Shown: positions 1 to 7,982 of the stretch, piece after piece | Numbering within the stretch: the stretch's first letter is position 1 | Layout of the letters: each line of letters begins with the position of its first letter | Assembly (NCBI RefSeq): GCF_021249405.1 | Contig: NZ_CP089593.1 | Coordinates: 992,001 to 1,056,000, forward strand | Reading direction: 5' to 3' | Source: Halobacterium zhouii | GTDB lineage: Archaea; Halobacteriota; Halobacteria; Halobacteriales; Halobacteriaceae | DNA length: 64,000 nucleotides | Notes under the pieces: model-generated | What the model was told of the DNA's origin: nothing | The model's input: the letters and a program-made list of their open reading frames with translations, nothing else | Database searches by the model: none | Position numbers and translations under genes: made by a program

Positions 1-3
1 CGG

Positions 4-477
4 TTGACGGCGAGCGCCCCCAGCGTTCCCGTCCCCGGCGCGGGCGACAGTCGAGCCGTCTCCACGACGGTCGGCTACGTCCTGAACCTCGGCGTCGCTA
101 CCATCCTCGTGACGACGCTGCTGCTCTCCGCGGGCACGCTCGTCGAGAACCAGCGCCAGGCGGCCGCGCGGACCGAACTCAGCGTGGTCGGCGAGCGCGT
201 CGCCTCGGACCTCGCCACCGCCGACCAGCTCGCGCGCGCCAGCGACGGCGGGACCGTCCGCCTCGTCGTTCGGGTTCCCGAGCGCGTCGTCGGGTCGACC
301 TACGAGATACGGGTGAACCAGACCGGCGACGAGCGCGTGGTGCTCGTCGCGAGCGACCCCGACGTGCGGGTGACTGTTCCCTTCGACAGCGAGACGACGG
401 TGCCCGCCACGATCCAGCCCAGTGGCGCCTTCGTCATCGTCTACAACGACACGAAACTGGTGATCGAGGATGCGTAG
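4..477 (+). CDS. Type IV pilin-like secreted/membrane protein (haloarchaeal DUF7266-like)
   Basis: Small protein with a short polar N-terminus, then the motif S-R-A-V-S-T-T-V-G-Y followed by one hydrophobic helix (about residues 22-45) and a beta-rich acidic domain. This is the class III (prepilin peptidase, PibD) signal layout of archaeal type IV pilins. The family name is from memory and only moderately sure. The reading frame opens with TTG three bases into the window, so the true start may lie upstream. The next gene overlaps its stop by 8 bp, so the two are translated as a unit. It is probably a minor pilin or pilus-associated subunit, exposed outside the membrane. Confidence 0.6.
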   Translation: MTASAPSVPVPGAGDSRAVSTTVGYVLNLGVATILVTTLLLSAGTLVENQRQAAARTELSVVGERVASDLATADQLARASDGGTVRLVVRVPERVVGSTYEIRVNQTGDERVVLVASDPDVRVTVPFDSETTVPATIQPSGAFVIVYNDTKLVIEDA

Positions 478-1270
478 CACGGGCGACGCCCCGAGCGCGC
501 GTCGCGTGGACGCCGCCTCAGGACCGCGGAGCGCGGACGACGCCTCGCGGCTGGGGCGAGCGCTCAGCGACGTCCTCGGGTTCGTGCTCATCTTCGGCAT
601 CGTCGTGTCGACCGTCGCGGTCGTCTACGTCGGCGGGTTCGACGCGCTCACCGAAGCCCGGGACGTGCAGCGCTTCGACAACGCCGAGCGCGCATTCGAC
701 GTGCTCGACGCGAACGTCGAGGACCTCGCGCTGCGCGGCGCGCCGAGTCGCGCGACCGAGATCCGCCTCGCCGATGCCTCCATCGGGTTCGGGCCGCCGG
801 TGTCGTTCAACGTCACCACCGAGTCCGGCAGGTGGTACCAGCGCTCGATACGACCGATTGTCTACCGCACCGACGACGGCAGCGAACTCGTCTACGCGAA
901 CGGCGCGCTGTTCCGGCAGTACGGCGACCGCGCGGTCATGTTCGACCCGCCGCGGATCATCACTGGCAATCGGACGCTGATTCCGCTCGTGGCGACCGAC
1001 GACGCGAGCAGCGGGGTCAGCGCGCTCGACACCCGCCGCTTGCTCGTTCGAACGCAGGTAAGCGGTCGGAACGTCGCCCGGTTCGAGAACGCGAAAGCGA
1101 ACCTCACCATCACGTCGCCGCGAGCGAGCGCGTGGGAGCGCTACCTCGAGGACGACGTCGGACTCACCTGTACTGGGCCGGAGGACGGAGTCAGCGGCGA
1201 AGTGACCTGCCGTCTGCCCCCGGGTGACGTCTACATCCAGGACGTGAGCGTGGCAGTCTCGTTCACGTAG
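470..1270 (+). CDS. Type IV pilin-like protein (haloarchaeal DUF7289-like)
   Basis: The 266-residue product has a long polar N-terminus (about 35 residues), a pilin-type motif L-G-R-A-L-S-D-V-L-G-F, a hydrophobic helix at roughly residues 36-58, and a large extracellular domain. A charged A-E-R-A-F-like segment follows the helix, as in DUF7289-type proteins. The ATG overlaps the upstream pilin-like gene by 8 bp. Two cysteines near the C-terminus could form a disulfide outside the cell. Likely a minor pilin or a pilus-tip or assembly factor. The role is inferred from the signal type and from the PilB/PilC operon further along the window. Confidence 0.6.
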   Translation: MRSTGDAPSARRVDAASGPRSADDASRLGRALSDVLGFVLIFGIVVSTVAVVYVGGFDALTEARDVQRFDNAERAFDVLDANVEDLALRGAPSRATEIRLADASIGFGPPVSFNVTTESGRWYQRSIRPIVYRTDDGSELVYANGALFRQYGDRAVMFDPPRIITGNRTLIPLVATDDASSGVSALDTRRLLVRTQVSGRNVARFENAKANLTITSPRASAWERYLEDDVGLTCTGPEDGVSGEVTCRLPPGDVYIQDVSVAVSFT

Positions 1271-1294
1271 CTACTGGCCATCCAGGCGGCGTCG

Positions 1295-2629
1295 TCACGT
1301 AACCGTCGCGTTCACCGTGTTCTTCGTGATGTGGAGATAGGTGACGACGTTCGCGCTCGACGCCGAGTATTCGACCGACCCGGTCGACTGTTCGAGGGCG
1401 ACGCTGCCGGAGTTCCCGTGCGATTCCTGACTGCCCTTCGTCTCCACGAAGAGTTCCACGTTCGGCCCCATCTTCGTGAGGTAGTGGTTCGTGATGTACC
1501 CCGTAGACCGGTTCGAGAGCGGAGAACTATCGCTTTCGCCCATGTACGTGAGGTTCGTATCGCCGGCGAAGTTGAAGTGTAGGACCGGGTCCTTATCGTT
1601 GTCCCCAGGGCACTCGTAGGTGAACGCCGAGTTGGACTTTTTGAACGCCGACGTATTCTCCCACCGGTGAGTGGTGTCGCCGTTCGCGTAGGTGACTGTT
1701 ACTGTGGGGGACTTTCCGTTATCTTTGCACGGATTGCCGCTGCCGATGTGCATCTCGATTCGCTGTGGCCCCTCCTCGGCGACGAGTGCCCAGTCGAGGT
1801 CGCTGAAGTCGGAACTCTTGCTCGATTCGAGCGTGAACTCCAGGGACTGGACCGCGTCGTCGTCCCCGTCAGAGAGTCCGCGGATCTGCCGTGGCATGTT
1901 GTCGAGACTGAACGTGCCGCCCGTTCCGCGGGCGATGAGCCGAAGGCTGACCTTCGACTGCTCGGGGTAGACGGTCACGTTCCCCGTGGTGCGATCCTCG
2001 AAGAACGACGCCCATCCGAGGTAGTAGTCGCTGTGCACCGTCACGGTGACGTTCCCGCCCTGGAGGGGGTTCGACTGGTTCTGCGTCGGGAACACGGACT
2101 CGTCGACCTCGTCCGGGGAGAGGTGCACCGTCGCGCCGCCGGTCGCCGAGGACCGACCGCCCACGATGCGGATTATCGGGAACGTCAGCGTCGCGCCGCG
2201 GTAGTTGAACTCCGGCGGGGAGATCATCGTCGCGCCCGCTCCCTGTGACTTCCAGACGCCGCCGCCCTGGTACGCGACGCTCGTGTCGCCGTTCTCGTAC
2301 ACCACGGCCCCCAGCGTCGTGTTCACGTACTCGGTCGTGTTGTTGTTCTTCTGCTGTGAAACCACGATGCGTCCGCTGTTCGGACGGACCTTGTAGCTGC
2401 CGTCCCCCGAGTTCGCGAGCGAGACGGTCTGGCCGGTGGTCTGGCCGAGTGCGACGAGCGCGCCCCGAGCGTCGAGGAGACTCATCGAGTGTTCGGCGCG
2501 CTGCACTGCGGAAGTCTGCTGGGCGCCGTCCATCGCGGAGCTCGCGGTGACGACGACGACGCTGGCCCCCGCGACTGTCATGCCGAGTAACAGCACCATC
2601 CCCAGCACTTCCGATTGTCCGCGCGCCAT
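1295..2629 (-). CDS. Type IV pilin-like protein (DUF7289-like), large
   Basis: 444 residues from the ATG at 2629. The frame stays open upstream, but the product naturally begins M-A-R-G-Q-S-E-V-L-G-M followed by a hydrophobic helix, the classic archaeal prepilin signal placed at the very N-terminus. Downstream of the helix, A-E-H-S-M-S-L-L-D-A-R resembles the post-helix segment of the neighbouring 266-residue protein, so the two look like distant paralogues. The exodomain is long, rich in Ser/Thr/Asn with several N-X-T/S sequons, and therefore probably glycosylated. It converges on the preceding gene pair (24 bp apart). Function in pilus assembly or adhesion is inferred. Confidence 0.65.
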   Translation of the reverse strand: MARGQSEVLGMVLLLGMTVAGASVVVVTASSAMDGAQQTSAVQRAEHSMSLLDARGALVALGQTTGQTVSLANSGDGSYKVRPNSGRIVVSQQKNNNTTEYVNTTLGAVVYENGDTSVAYQGGGVWKSQGAGATMISPPEFNYRGATLTFPIIRIVGGRSSATGGATVHLSPDEVDESVFPTQNQSNPLQGGNVTVTVHSDYYLGWASFFEDRTTGNVTVYPEQSKVSLRLIARGTGGTFSLDNMPRQIRGLSDGDDDAVQSLEFTLESSKSSDFSDLDWALVAEEGPQRIEMHIGSGNPCKDNGKSPTVTVTYANGDTTHRWENTSAFKKSNSAFTYECPGDNDKDPVLHFNFAGDTNLTYMGESDSSPLSNRSTGYITNHYLTKMGPNVELFVETKGSQESHGNSGSVALEQSTGSVEYSASSANVVTYLHITKNTVNATVT

Positions 2630-2773
2630 TGATTCTATATTCGTACGAACCACTCGGGCAAGAATCTGACGGACAACTGGTAACCGAACCGTCAGAAGAT
2701 GCCGGTTCTGTTTCACTCGGCAAAAACGGGCGCGGCGTGACCCGACTAACGTGTAAACCAGGGCGTGACGGGA

Positions 2774-2802
2774 GTGAGCAGACCGAAGGTCTGCGAACGT
2801 CG
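2774..2802. repeat. TGAGCA-hairpin-TGCGAAC module, copy 1
   Basis: 29-bp element with stem GCAGACC / GGTCTGC around a GAA loop, framed by GTGA on the left and GAACGTCG on the right. Near-identical framing with a different stem occurs at about 3024-3053 and at 11612-11640. In each case it is preceded by a copy of a tRNA 3' end (here 2762-2773). Confidence 0.6.
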
Positions 2803-2833
2803 TCACGTCCGCGAACGAGCGTAGCGAGTGAGC

Positions 2834-2913
2834 GGCTGTGACGGGACTCGAACCACGGTCGGACGTGCTCGCTTCGCTGCGCACGCCCTCCCTGATTAGA
2901 GTCCCGCCATGCC
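2834..2913 (-). pseudogene. Degenerate tRNA-like remnant interrupted by a palindrome
   Basis: Read on the minus strand, 2834-2865 contains a T-arm-like segment (GGTTCGAGTCCCG, then TCACAGCC like an acceptor strand). 2887-2913 contains GGCATGGCGGGACTC like a D-arm/anticodon junction. Between them lies a palindrome-like insert (2866-2886) built on GCAGCGAAGCGAGC. The T-stem no longer pairs well and no complete cloverleaf can be drawn, so I do not assign an isotype. A decayed copy related to tRNA-Arg, or a different tRNA, are both possible. Confidence 0.35.
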
Positions 2914-3008
2914 GGTTCAGTCGTCGCTTCGCTCCTCCTTGCATGCTCGCGGCTCACTCCGTTCACCGCTCGCACATTCGGAGACGCTCCATTCGGTCCG
3001 TCTCTCGA

Positions 3009-3082
3009 CGGGCGTGGCGGGACTGAGCAAACGCTTGCGTTTGCGAAGGTCGCCACGCCCGCGAACGAGCAACGCGAGTGAG
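3009..3082. repeat. Duplicated tRNA-Arg 3' end plus hairpin module, copy 2
   Basis: The 16-bp 3' terminus of the tRNA-Arg gene (3083-3098) is repeated exactly at 3009-3024. The intervening DNA carries a perfect 8-2-8 inverted repeat (GCAAACGC TT GCGTTTGC) framed by TGAGCA and TGCGAAGGTCG, then an inverted copy of the tRNA end (CGCCACGCCCG, about 3051-3061), then GCGAACGAGCAACGCGAGTGAG. The whole can fold as nested stems. The intact tRNA is untouched. Confidence 0.65.
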
Positions 3083-3155
3083 CGGGCGTGGCGGGACTCG
3101 AACCCGCGATCTAGAGGTTAGGAACCTCTCGCCGTATCCGCTTGGCCACACGCCC
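3083..3155 (-). tRNA. tRNA-Arg (anticodon CCU)
   Basis: 73-nt cloverleaf read on the minus strand. The acceptor pairs GGGCGTG with CACGCCC (seven perfect pairs, discriminator G). The anticodon stem is AGAGG/CCTCT around loop TTCCTAA, giving anticodon CCT, which reads AGG codons. The T-stem GCGGG/CCCGC surrounds loop TTCGAGT. No intron and no encoded CCA. It lies 40 bp downstream of tatA on the same strand and may share its transcript. Confidence 0.95.
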
Positions 3156-3195
3156 CGCTATCGAAGAACTGGGCGCGGGCAGAAAAACCGTTGCG

Positions 3196-3480
3196 TTAGT
3201 TGGTCGACTTGGAGTCGGACGTGGACTCGCTCGAGGTTTCGGCCTCGGAGGTGGTCGAGGCAGTGTCCGTTTCGGTGGACTCCGTCTCCTCGCCGCGCAT
3301 GTCCTGAAGTTCGTCCTCGATCTCCTCACGGCCGCGCTGGAACTCACCCATCGCCTGACCGGTGGATCGGGCGAGCTTCGGGATCTTGTTCGCGCCGAAC
3401 AGCAACACGGCGATGAGCAGGATGACTGCCCACTCCATGCCGCCGGGGAGCGCGCCGAACAGTGGGGTTATGGTGAACAT
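3196..3480 (-). CDS. tatA: Sec-independent (twin-arginine) translocase subunit TatA
   Basis: 94 residues starting at M-F-T-I-T-P-L-F-G. One N-terminal transmembrane helix (about residues 14-30) contains the conserved L-L-F-G-A-N-K-I-P-K-L-A-R hinge, then an amphipathic helix (G-E-F-Q-R-G-R-E-E-I), then an acidic Ser/Thr/Glu tail. This is the TatA/E layout. Haloarchaea export most secreted proteins through Tat, and several Tat substrates lie in this window (the BMP lipoprotein and the 55.3 kb lipoprotein). The upstream in-frame ATG would add nine unlikely charged residues, so I use the start matching family N-termini. Confidence 0.93.
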   Translation of the reverse strand: MFTITPLFGALPGGMEWAVILLIAVLLFGANKIPKLARSTGQAMGEFQRGREEIEDELQDMRGEETESTETDTASTTSEAETSSESTSDSKSTN

Positions 3481-3565
3481 CGCTAATCGTTCCTTGTCTA
3501 CTCGCAATTATAGGCTTTATGCTCTTTCTACCTGGCGTCTGGTAGGTCGCCGAGCGGGATGGCGC

Positions 3566-4177
3566 TCACTCGGTGTCGAGGCAGTACCACGCGGTGGCGA
3601 CCGACGCAAACGATAAGAACGCCGTGACCCCTGGAAGGACGCCGAGTTGCTCCACGCGAAGATGGGGGTACAGCCCGAACCCGTAATCGACGACGTCCCC
3701 GACGAGGAGCCAGACGAGCGCGACGCCGAGCGCCCACATGGTGGTTTTCGCGTAGTACGGCAGGAGGAACGCCTCCAGGGCCATGACGGCGTGGACGAAC
3801 AGACTCCCGAAGTACGACACGGGGTCCGGGTAGTACGCGGTGAAGAAGTAGTTGAGCGTGAACAGCGTCCAGACGCCGTACTTGAGCACGCTGACGAACG
3901 CGATGGTGTTCAGGAGGACGTGCACCCGGGAGTTCCGGTAGGCGGCGATGCTCCCCGCGCCGGATAGCGTGAGCAGGCTGAACGTCACCCACGCAGCCGC
4001 CAGCGGGCTATCGAAGATGACCGGCCAGAGGAACACGTTCCGGTGTTCGAGGAGTTGCGGGAGGTAGAAGTCGATGCCGACGAGCACGACGACGCAGTTC
4101 GCGAGGATGAGCAGCGCCCGCGACGCGTCCTCCTCGAGGTAAGGAGTCGCTACCGACTCCGGAATGAGTGTCCGCAT
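3566..4177 (-). CDS. Polytopic membrane protein, DUF1405 family
   Basis: 203 residues starting at M-R-T-L-I-P-E-S, with about six transmembrane segments. Motifs typical of DUF1405 are seen: an N-G-type first loop (G-I-D-F-Y-L-P-Q-L), S-V-L-K-Y-G-V-W-T and the histidine-containing H-A-V-M-A-L-E-A. Biochemical function is unknown. It stands alone between tatA on one side and the divergent HD-domain gene on the other. The in-frame upstream ATG at 4234 overlaps the region where the divergent promoters should lie and is not preferred. Confidence 0.75.
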   Translation of the reverse strand: MRTLIPESVATPYLEEDASRALLILANCVVVLVGIDFYLPQLLEHRNVFLWPVIFDSPLAAAWVTFSLLTLSGAGSIAAYRNSRVHVLLNTIAFVSVLKYGVWTLFTLNYFFTAYYPDPVSYFGSLFVHAVMALEAFLLPYYAKTTMWALGVALVWLLVGDVVDYGFGLYPHLRVEQLGVLPGVTAFLSFASVATAWYCLDTE

Positions 4178-4373
4178 TATCCGGAAGAGGGAAAGCGAGA
4201 CGCATAGACCTTTCCAGGTGAATCGCCACACCAACAGCAGATTCGCGCCCGGTCATGGAGAGACACACCGTCGACTGACTGGTGGCGGGCCGGCAGACTG
4301 TCAGGAAGTGGCCACCTGCCGCGAACCCTACCGTGGCCACACAGTTTTTCCTCTTGAGCGACGACTATCACCT

Positions 4374-5189
4374 ATGAGTGAAGCTGAAGCGTCGAGCAGT
4401 AGTTACGAGTACGACCCGGACGCCGACCACGCGTTCCCAGACCACCGCCTGAACGCCGTACTTGAGTACATCGAGAACGACCCCGAGATTACGACCTACC
4501 TCGAAGCCCAGAACGTCAACCCCGTCGCGCGAAAGGGGTACAACGACCACGGCACGAAGCACATCGAGATCGTTCGGAACCGCGCGCTCCGCCTCTACGA
4601 ACTCCTCAAACGAGGCGACGTCGAATTCAACGGTGCGGGCGACCAGGGCCTCGACGAAGCCGACGAATCCGTCATCATTGCCCTCGCCGCCACCATCCAC
4701 GACATCGGGCACGTCGTCCATCGCGACGACCACGCCTACTACTCCATCCCGCTCGCCGCCGACCTCCTCGACCGACTCCTCCCCGAGTTCTACGACGACG
4801 TCGGCACTCGCGTGCGCGTCAAGGGCGAAGTCCTCCACGCCATCCTCTGTCACCACACCGAGGAAGACCCCCTCACCACGGAAGCCGGCGTCATCCGCAT
4901 CGCGGACGGCCTCGACATGGAACGCGGACGCTCACGGCTCCCGTACGAGCGCGGCGGCCGCGGCATCAACACCATCTCCAGTCAGGCAATTGAATCCGTC
5001 TCCCTCCACGAGGGAGACGGCACTCCTGTGCTCGTCGAAATCAAGATGCACAACGCCGCAGGCGTCTACCAGGTCGACGAACTCCTCAAGGACAAACTTC
5101 ACCGCTCCGGCCTCGAGGACGACGTCCGCATCGTCGCGCTCAACACCAGCGGCGACGACAGCCAACTCGTCGAACGCATCGAGCTCTAA
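4374..5189 (+). CDS. HD-domain metal-dependent phosphohydrolase
   Basis: 271 residues. The HD signature is visible: an N-terminal H-x-x-x-H region (N-D-H-G-T-K-H, residues 58-63), H-D-I-G-H at 109-113, and later H-A-I-L-C-H-H-T and R-I-A-D-G-L-D-M. These supply the ligands for a binuclear metal site. HD proteins hydrolyse nucleotides or cyclic nucleotides; the substrate cannot be read from the sequence. The C-terminal about 80 residues form an extra alpha/beta domain. A start at 4374 is chosen because it follows a clean intergenic region; the longer frame back to 4164 overlaps the divergent gene. It ends at a convergent terminator element. Confidence 0.85.
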   Translation: MSEAEASSSSYEYDPDADHAFPDHRLNAVLEYIENDPEITTYLEAQNVNPVARKGYNDHGTKHIEIVRNRALRLYELLKRGDVEFNGAGDQGLDEADESVIIALAATIHDIGHVVHRDDHAYYSIPLAADLLDRLLPEFYDDVGTRVRVKGEVLHAILCHHTEEDPLTTEAGVIRIADGLDMERGRSRLPYERGGRGINTISSQAIESVSLHEGDGTPVLVEIKMHNAAGVYQVDELLKDKLHRSGLEDDVRIVALNTSGDDSQLVERIEL

Positions 5190-5191
5190 GA

Positions 5192-5249
5192 CGCACTTTT
5201 TGCTCTGCATGGGGCGCGCTTCGCGCGCCCCATTCGGCAAAAACTTGCG
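5192..5249. terminator. Bidirectional nested hairpin terminator between convergent genes (element A)
   Basis: An 11-3-11 perfect inverted repeat (5209-5233, TTC loop) sits inside an outer stem TTTTTGC (5197-5203) / GCAAAAA (5237-5243) and a further CGCA/TGCG pair. Each strand has a U-run at the foot of the stem, so it can terminate transcription from either side. It begins 2 bp after the HD gene stop, and the aminopeptidase gene converges on it. Related elements occur near 32.9 kb and 41.3 kb. Confidence 0.75.
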
Positions 5250-5403
5250 GAAAAAGCGCCGTCGGACCCCCCTGCGGGGGTCCTCGGCGCCTCCGCTCAC
5301 TACGTTCGCGGAGCGAAACTCGGCGTCTCTACGCTCTGCCGAGTACGTTTGTCCGACCGCTACGACAGACTGCCTCCGCCGACCGCTTCCGTGACAGCGA
5401 CAG
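5250..5403. other. Non-coding spacer with further inverted repeats
   Basis: Between element A and the aminopeptidase stop. Contains the palindrome GGACCCCC/GGGGGTCC (about 5268-5284) and GCTCACTACGTTCGCGGAGC-type words. No gene seen. Confidence 0.5.
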
Positions 5404-6495
5404 CTATTCCTCGAACCCGTCTTCGAATACGAACATCCCGTTCCGCTGCACGACCTCGCCGTCGACCTCGATGAACGAGTCCTCGCTCATGTCCGTGATC
5501 ATGTCGACGTGGATGCTCGAAACGTTTCGCTCGCAGTCAGAGCCGACGCTCTCCTCGTAGGCGCGGCCGAGTGCGAGGTGGACGGTGTCGCCCATCTTCT
5601 CGTCGAACAGCATGTTGTACGTGAATCGGTCGATTCCCCGATTCATCCCGATGCCGAGTTCGCCGATGCGCTTTGCACCGTCGTCTGTCTCCAGAATCTC
5701 GTCGAGTGCGTCCTCGTTCTGGTTGGCGGTGTACTCCACGACCTCGCCGTTTTCGAACTCCAGGCGAGCGTCCAGAATCTCCTCGCCGCGCCACATCCGC
5801 GGCTGGTCGAACAGGACGGTCCCCTCGACGCTGTCCGGCACGGGCGCGGTGAACGCTTCGCCGCCCGGCATGTTCGCGTCGTCGGCGTCGTTCTCCGCGA
5901 TCATCCCATCCACCGACATCTTGAGATCCGTCTCGTCGCCAGAGACGATTCGGACCTCGCTCGCGTCGTCGAGAATCTCTACCATCTGGGCCTGGAACTC
6001 GCGTTGTTCGTCCCAGTCGCGGTCTACCGCCTGATAGACGAAGTCCTCGTACGCCTCGATGCTCATCCCTGCCTTCTGTGCGTTGCCGGCAGCCGGGTAC
6101 TGCGTGCCGACCCAGTTCAGGTCGTCGAACGCCTGCTGCAGTTCCTCGTTGGCGTTGCGAGCAGCGGTCGTGTTCTCCGGCGGAACGTCGTTCATCTCTG
6201 CGATGTTGCGCGACCCACGGATGCCGATGTACGCGTCCGTCGACTCGACCGCCGCGAGTCGATGCTCGAGGAGCGAGTAGTCGTCCTCGTCCATAGCTCG
6301 TGCGTACGCTCGACTCGCTCGAGAACTCTGCCACGAGAGGGAGGGTCGCGCGCCGATCTCGCCGAGTCGCTCGTAGATTGCCTCGACCAACTCCTCGGCG
6401 ACGGGCGACGCCGATACCTCCACCATATCTCCCTGCTCGACCTCCGCGCACTTGTCGACGAGCACCTCGGCGTGCCGTCGAACTCGTTCGTCCAT
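5404..6495 (-). CDS. Aminopeptidase, M29 (thermophilic AmpS/PepS-like) family
   Basis: 363 residues starting at M-D-E-R-V-R-R-H-A-E. M29 enzymes release N-terminal residues from peptides using two metals. The C-terminal part shows the family ligand pattern: H-L-A-L-G-R-A-Y followed by I-H-V-D-M (the H-x-D pair), and the end E-V-V-Q-R-N-G-M-F is typical. Length fits the family (about 360-410). Cytosolic, no signal. The frame continues open upstream across the MFS gene on the opposite strand, but that part is antisense shadow. The MFS gene is divergent, with a 153-bp spacer. Confidence 0.88.
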   Translation of the reverse strand: MDERVRRHAEVLVDKCAEVEQGDMVEVSASPVAEELVEAIYERLGEIGARPSLSWQSSRASRAYARAMDEDDYSLLEHRLAAVESTDAYIGIRGSRNIAEMNDVPPENTTAARNANEELQQAFDDLNWVGTQYPAAGNAQKAGMSIEAYEDFVYQAVDRDWDEQREFQAQMVEILDDASEVRIVSGDETDLKMSVDGMIAENDADDANMPGGEAFTAPVPDSVEGTVLFDQPRMWRGEEILDARLEFENGEVVEYTANQNEDALDEILETDDGAKRIGELGIGMNRGIDRFTYNMLFDEKMGDTVHLALGRAYEESVGSDCERNVSSIHVDMITDMSEDSFIEVDGEVVQRNGMFVFEDGFEE

Positions 6496-6648
6496 GGAGG
6501 AGACGGTCGAGCGCACGGGCAAAAGCCTGTGGGAACGTGTGCCTTGCCGGATCTCTCGCAACGCGCTCGGCCGCTCGACGAAGTCCCGGCAATCTTTCCG
6601 CGTGTCGAGTGAGTTAAGAAGCGCCCTCGGGTATTTCGGTTCGTAACA

Positions 6649-7941
6649 GTGTCGTCCGAATCCAGTAGTCCCGTCTCTCTGTTCCGGAACGTCGAGTTCC
6701 TCGCGCTCTCGGGCACCGCGTTCGCCCGAGCGCAGGCGTACTCGACGGTCATCATCGCCCTCTCCCTCTACGCGAAGGCGTTCGACACCACCGGCGTCGT
6801 CGAAGGACTGTGGGTGACGGGCTTTGCGGTCGTGCAGGCGCTCATCGTGTTGCCGCTCGGGCGGGCCATCGACACCGGGAACGCGAAACGCTGGCTGCTC
6901 GCCGGGCTGCTCGTCAACGTGGTCGTGTTCGCCGGATTCATCTTCGTCTCGAACCCCGTCCACGTCGTGCTCGTGCGGATCGTGCAGGGCGTGAGCGCGA
7001 GCATCCTCTGGATAACCGGGTCGACGGTCGTCGGCGAAATCGCGGAGACCGGCGCTCGCGGCCGATGGCTCGGCGTCTACAACCAGGTCGCCGCGTTCTC
7101 CTCGTTCCTCGGCGACCTCGTCGGTGGGTATCTGTTGTTCACTCGTGGTTTCACGTTCACGTACGTCTTCCTCGCGGGCATCACCATCGCCGCGACGGTA
7201 CTCCTGTTCGTCGCGCTCCGGGACAACCCCGGCGGCAGCGCCGACGCCGAAAAGCGCACCGGCGCCGAGACGCTTCGTCGCCTCCTCGAGCGGCCGATGG
7301 TCCGCTCGCTCGTCGTGTTCCGCGTCGCGTTCAGCGTCGGGAAGATGTCTATCATCATCTTCCTCCCCATCTACGCGAGCACCCGATTCGGCGTGAACGC
7401 GTTCGCCATCGGAATCATCCTCGCCGGCGGCAAACTCGCGAAGACCATCCTCCAGGGGTACATGGGCGACCTCACCGACCGACTCGGCGGCGAACACCGG
7501 TTCGTGCTCGCCGGCGCGGTCCTGTACGCGTTCGGCGTCGCGTTCGTTCCGTTCGCCGCCGTCGCCGAGGACGCCATCGCTCCATTCACCGTCGCCGGCT
7601 TCGGTCGCGCGTACACCGTCACGGGTCCGGCCGTCACGCTGTTCGTGGCGTACCTGATTCTGGGTGTGGCAGACTCCGTCCGCCTCCCCGCGAGCATGTC
7701 GCTGTTCGTCAAGGAGGGCGAACGATTCGACTCCGTCGCCTCCAGTATGAGTCTGCGCTCGATCTCCTGGAAGGCCGGCCAGATAGCGGGCCCGCTGTCG
7801 GTCGGCGCCATCAAGGACTTCACCACCCCCGAGATAGCGTTCTTCACGGCCGCCGCGTTCATCGTCGTGGCAACGGGCGTGTTCGTGGTCGTCCGTTCGC
7901 GCGCGCTCGCCGTCGAACCACAGTCCACACCGAGTAACTGA
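6649..7941 (+). CDS. MFS-type transporter
   Basis: 430 residues with twelve predicted membrane helices. Helix 3-4 region contains G-R-W-L-G-V-Y-N-Q and the loop 2-3 G-R-A-I-D-T-G-N-A-K-R, consistent with the major facilitator fold. A mid-protein cytosolic loop (about residues 190-220) separates the halves, and the second half has G-D-L-T-D-R-L-G at the equivalent loop. Start is GTG at 6649. Substrate unknown; a drug or metabolite exporter is likely but cannot be told. Converges on the transducer gene 41 bp away. Confidence 0.85.
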   Translation: MSSESSSPVSLFRNVEFLALSGTAFARAQAYSTVIIALSLYAKAFDTTGVVEGLWVTGFAVVQALIVLPLGRAIDTGNAKRWLLAGLLVNVVVFAGFIFVSNPVHVVLVRIVQGVSASILWITGSTVVGEIAETGARGRWLGVYNQVAAFSSFLGDLVGGYLLFTRGFTFTYVFLAGITIAATVLLFVALRDNPGGSADAEKRTGAETLRRLLERPMVRSLVVFRVAFSVGKMSIIIFLPIYASTRFGVNAFAIGIILAGGKLAKTILQGYMGDLTDRLGGEHRFVLAGAVLYAFGVAFVPFAAVAEDAIAPFTVAGFGRAYTVTGPAVTLFVAYLILGVADSVRLPASMSLFVKEGERFDSVASSMSLRSISWKAGQIAGPLSVGAIKDFTTPEIAFFTAAAFIVVATGVFVVVRSRALAVEPQSTPSN

Positions 7942-7982
7942 CACTATCGAGCGGACCACAGAACATCATCCAGAAGGGCCGG

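Larger units (their letters stand above)
2630..3008. other. Gene-free interval of palindromes and tRNA-like debris
   Basis: No credible protein gene. It holds a hairpin module (2774-2802), a degenerate tRNA-like remnant split by a palindrome (2834-2913), and several short repeats built from CGCTTCGCTC, GCGAACGAG and GAGTGAGC words. The frames open on the + strand here are low-complexity shadows of these repeats. Confidence 0.6.

Noticed and set aside
2834..2913. A functional tRNA with an intron
   Set aside because: T-stem and anticodon stem do not pair properly and no bulge-helix-bulge intron boundary could be drawn.
2630..2944. Extended N-terminus of the large pilin-like protein
   Set aside because: The pilin signal requires the motif near the N-terminus, and the extra 105 residues are translated hairpin repeats.
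2760..3082. CRISPR array
   Set aside because: Repeats are few, differ in stem sequence and have no regular spacers; no cas genes are in the window.
6496..7959. Upstream extension of the aminopeptidase frame on the minus strand
   Set aside because: It runs antisense to the MFS gene, is rich in Arg/Glu/Asp repeats typical of shadow frames in GC-rich DNA, and the aminopeptidase family start lies at 6495.
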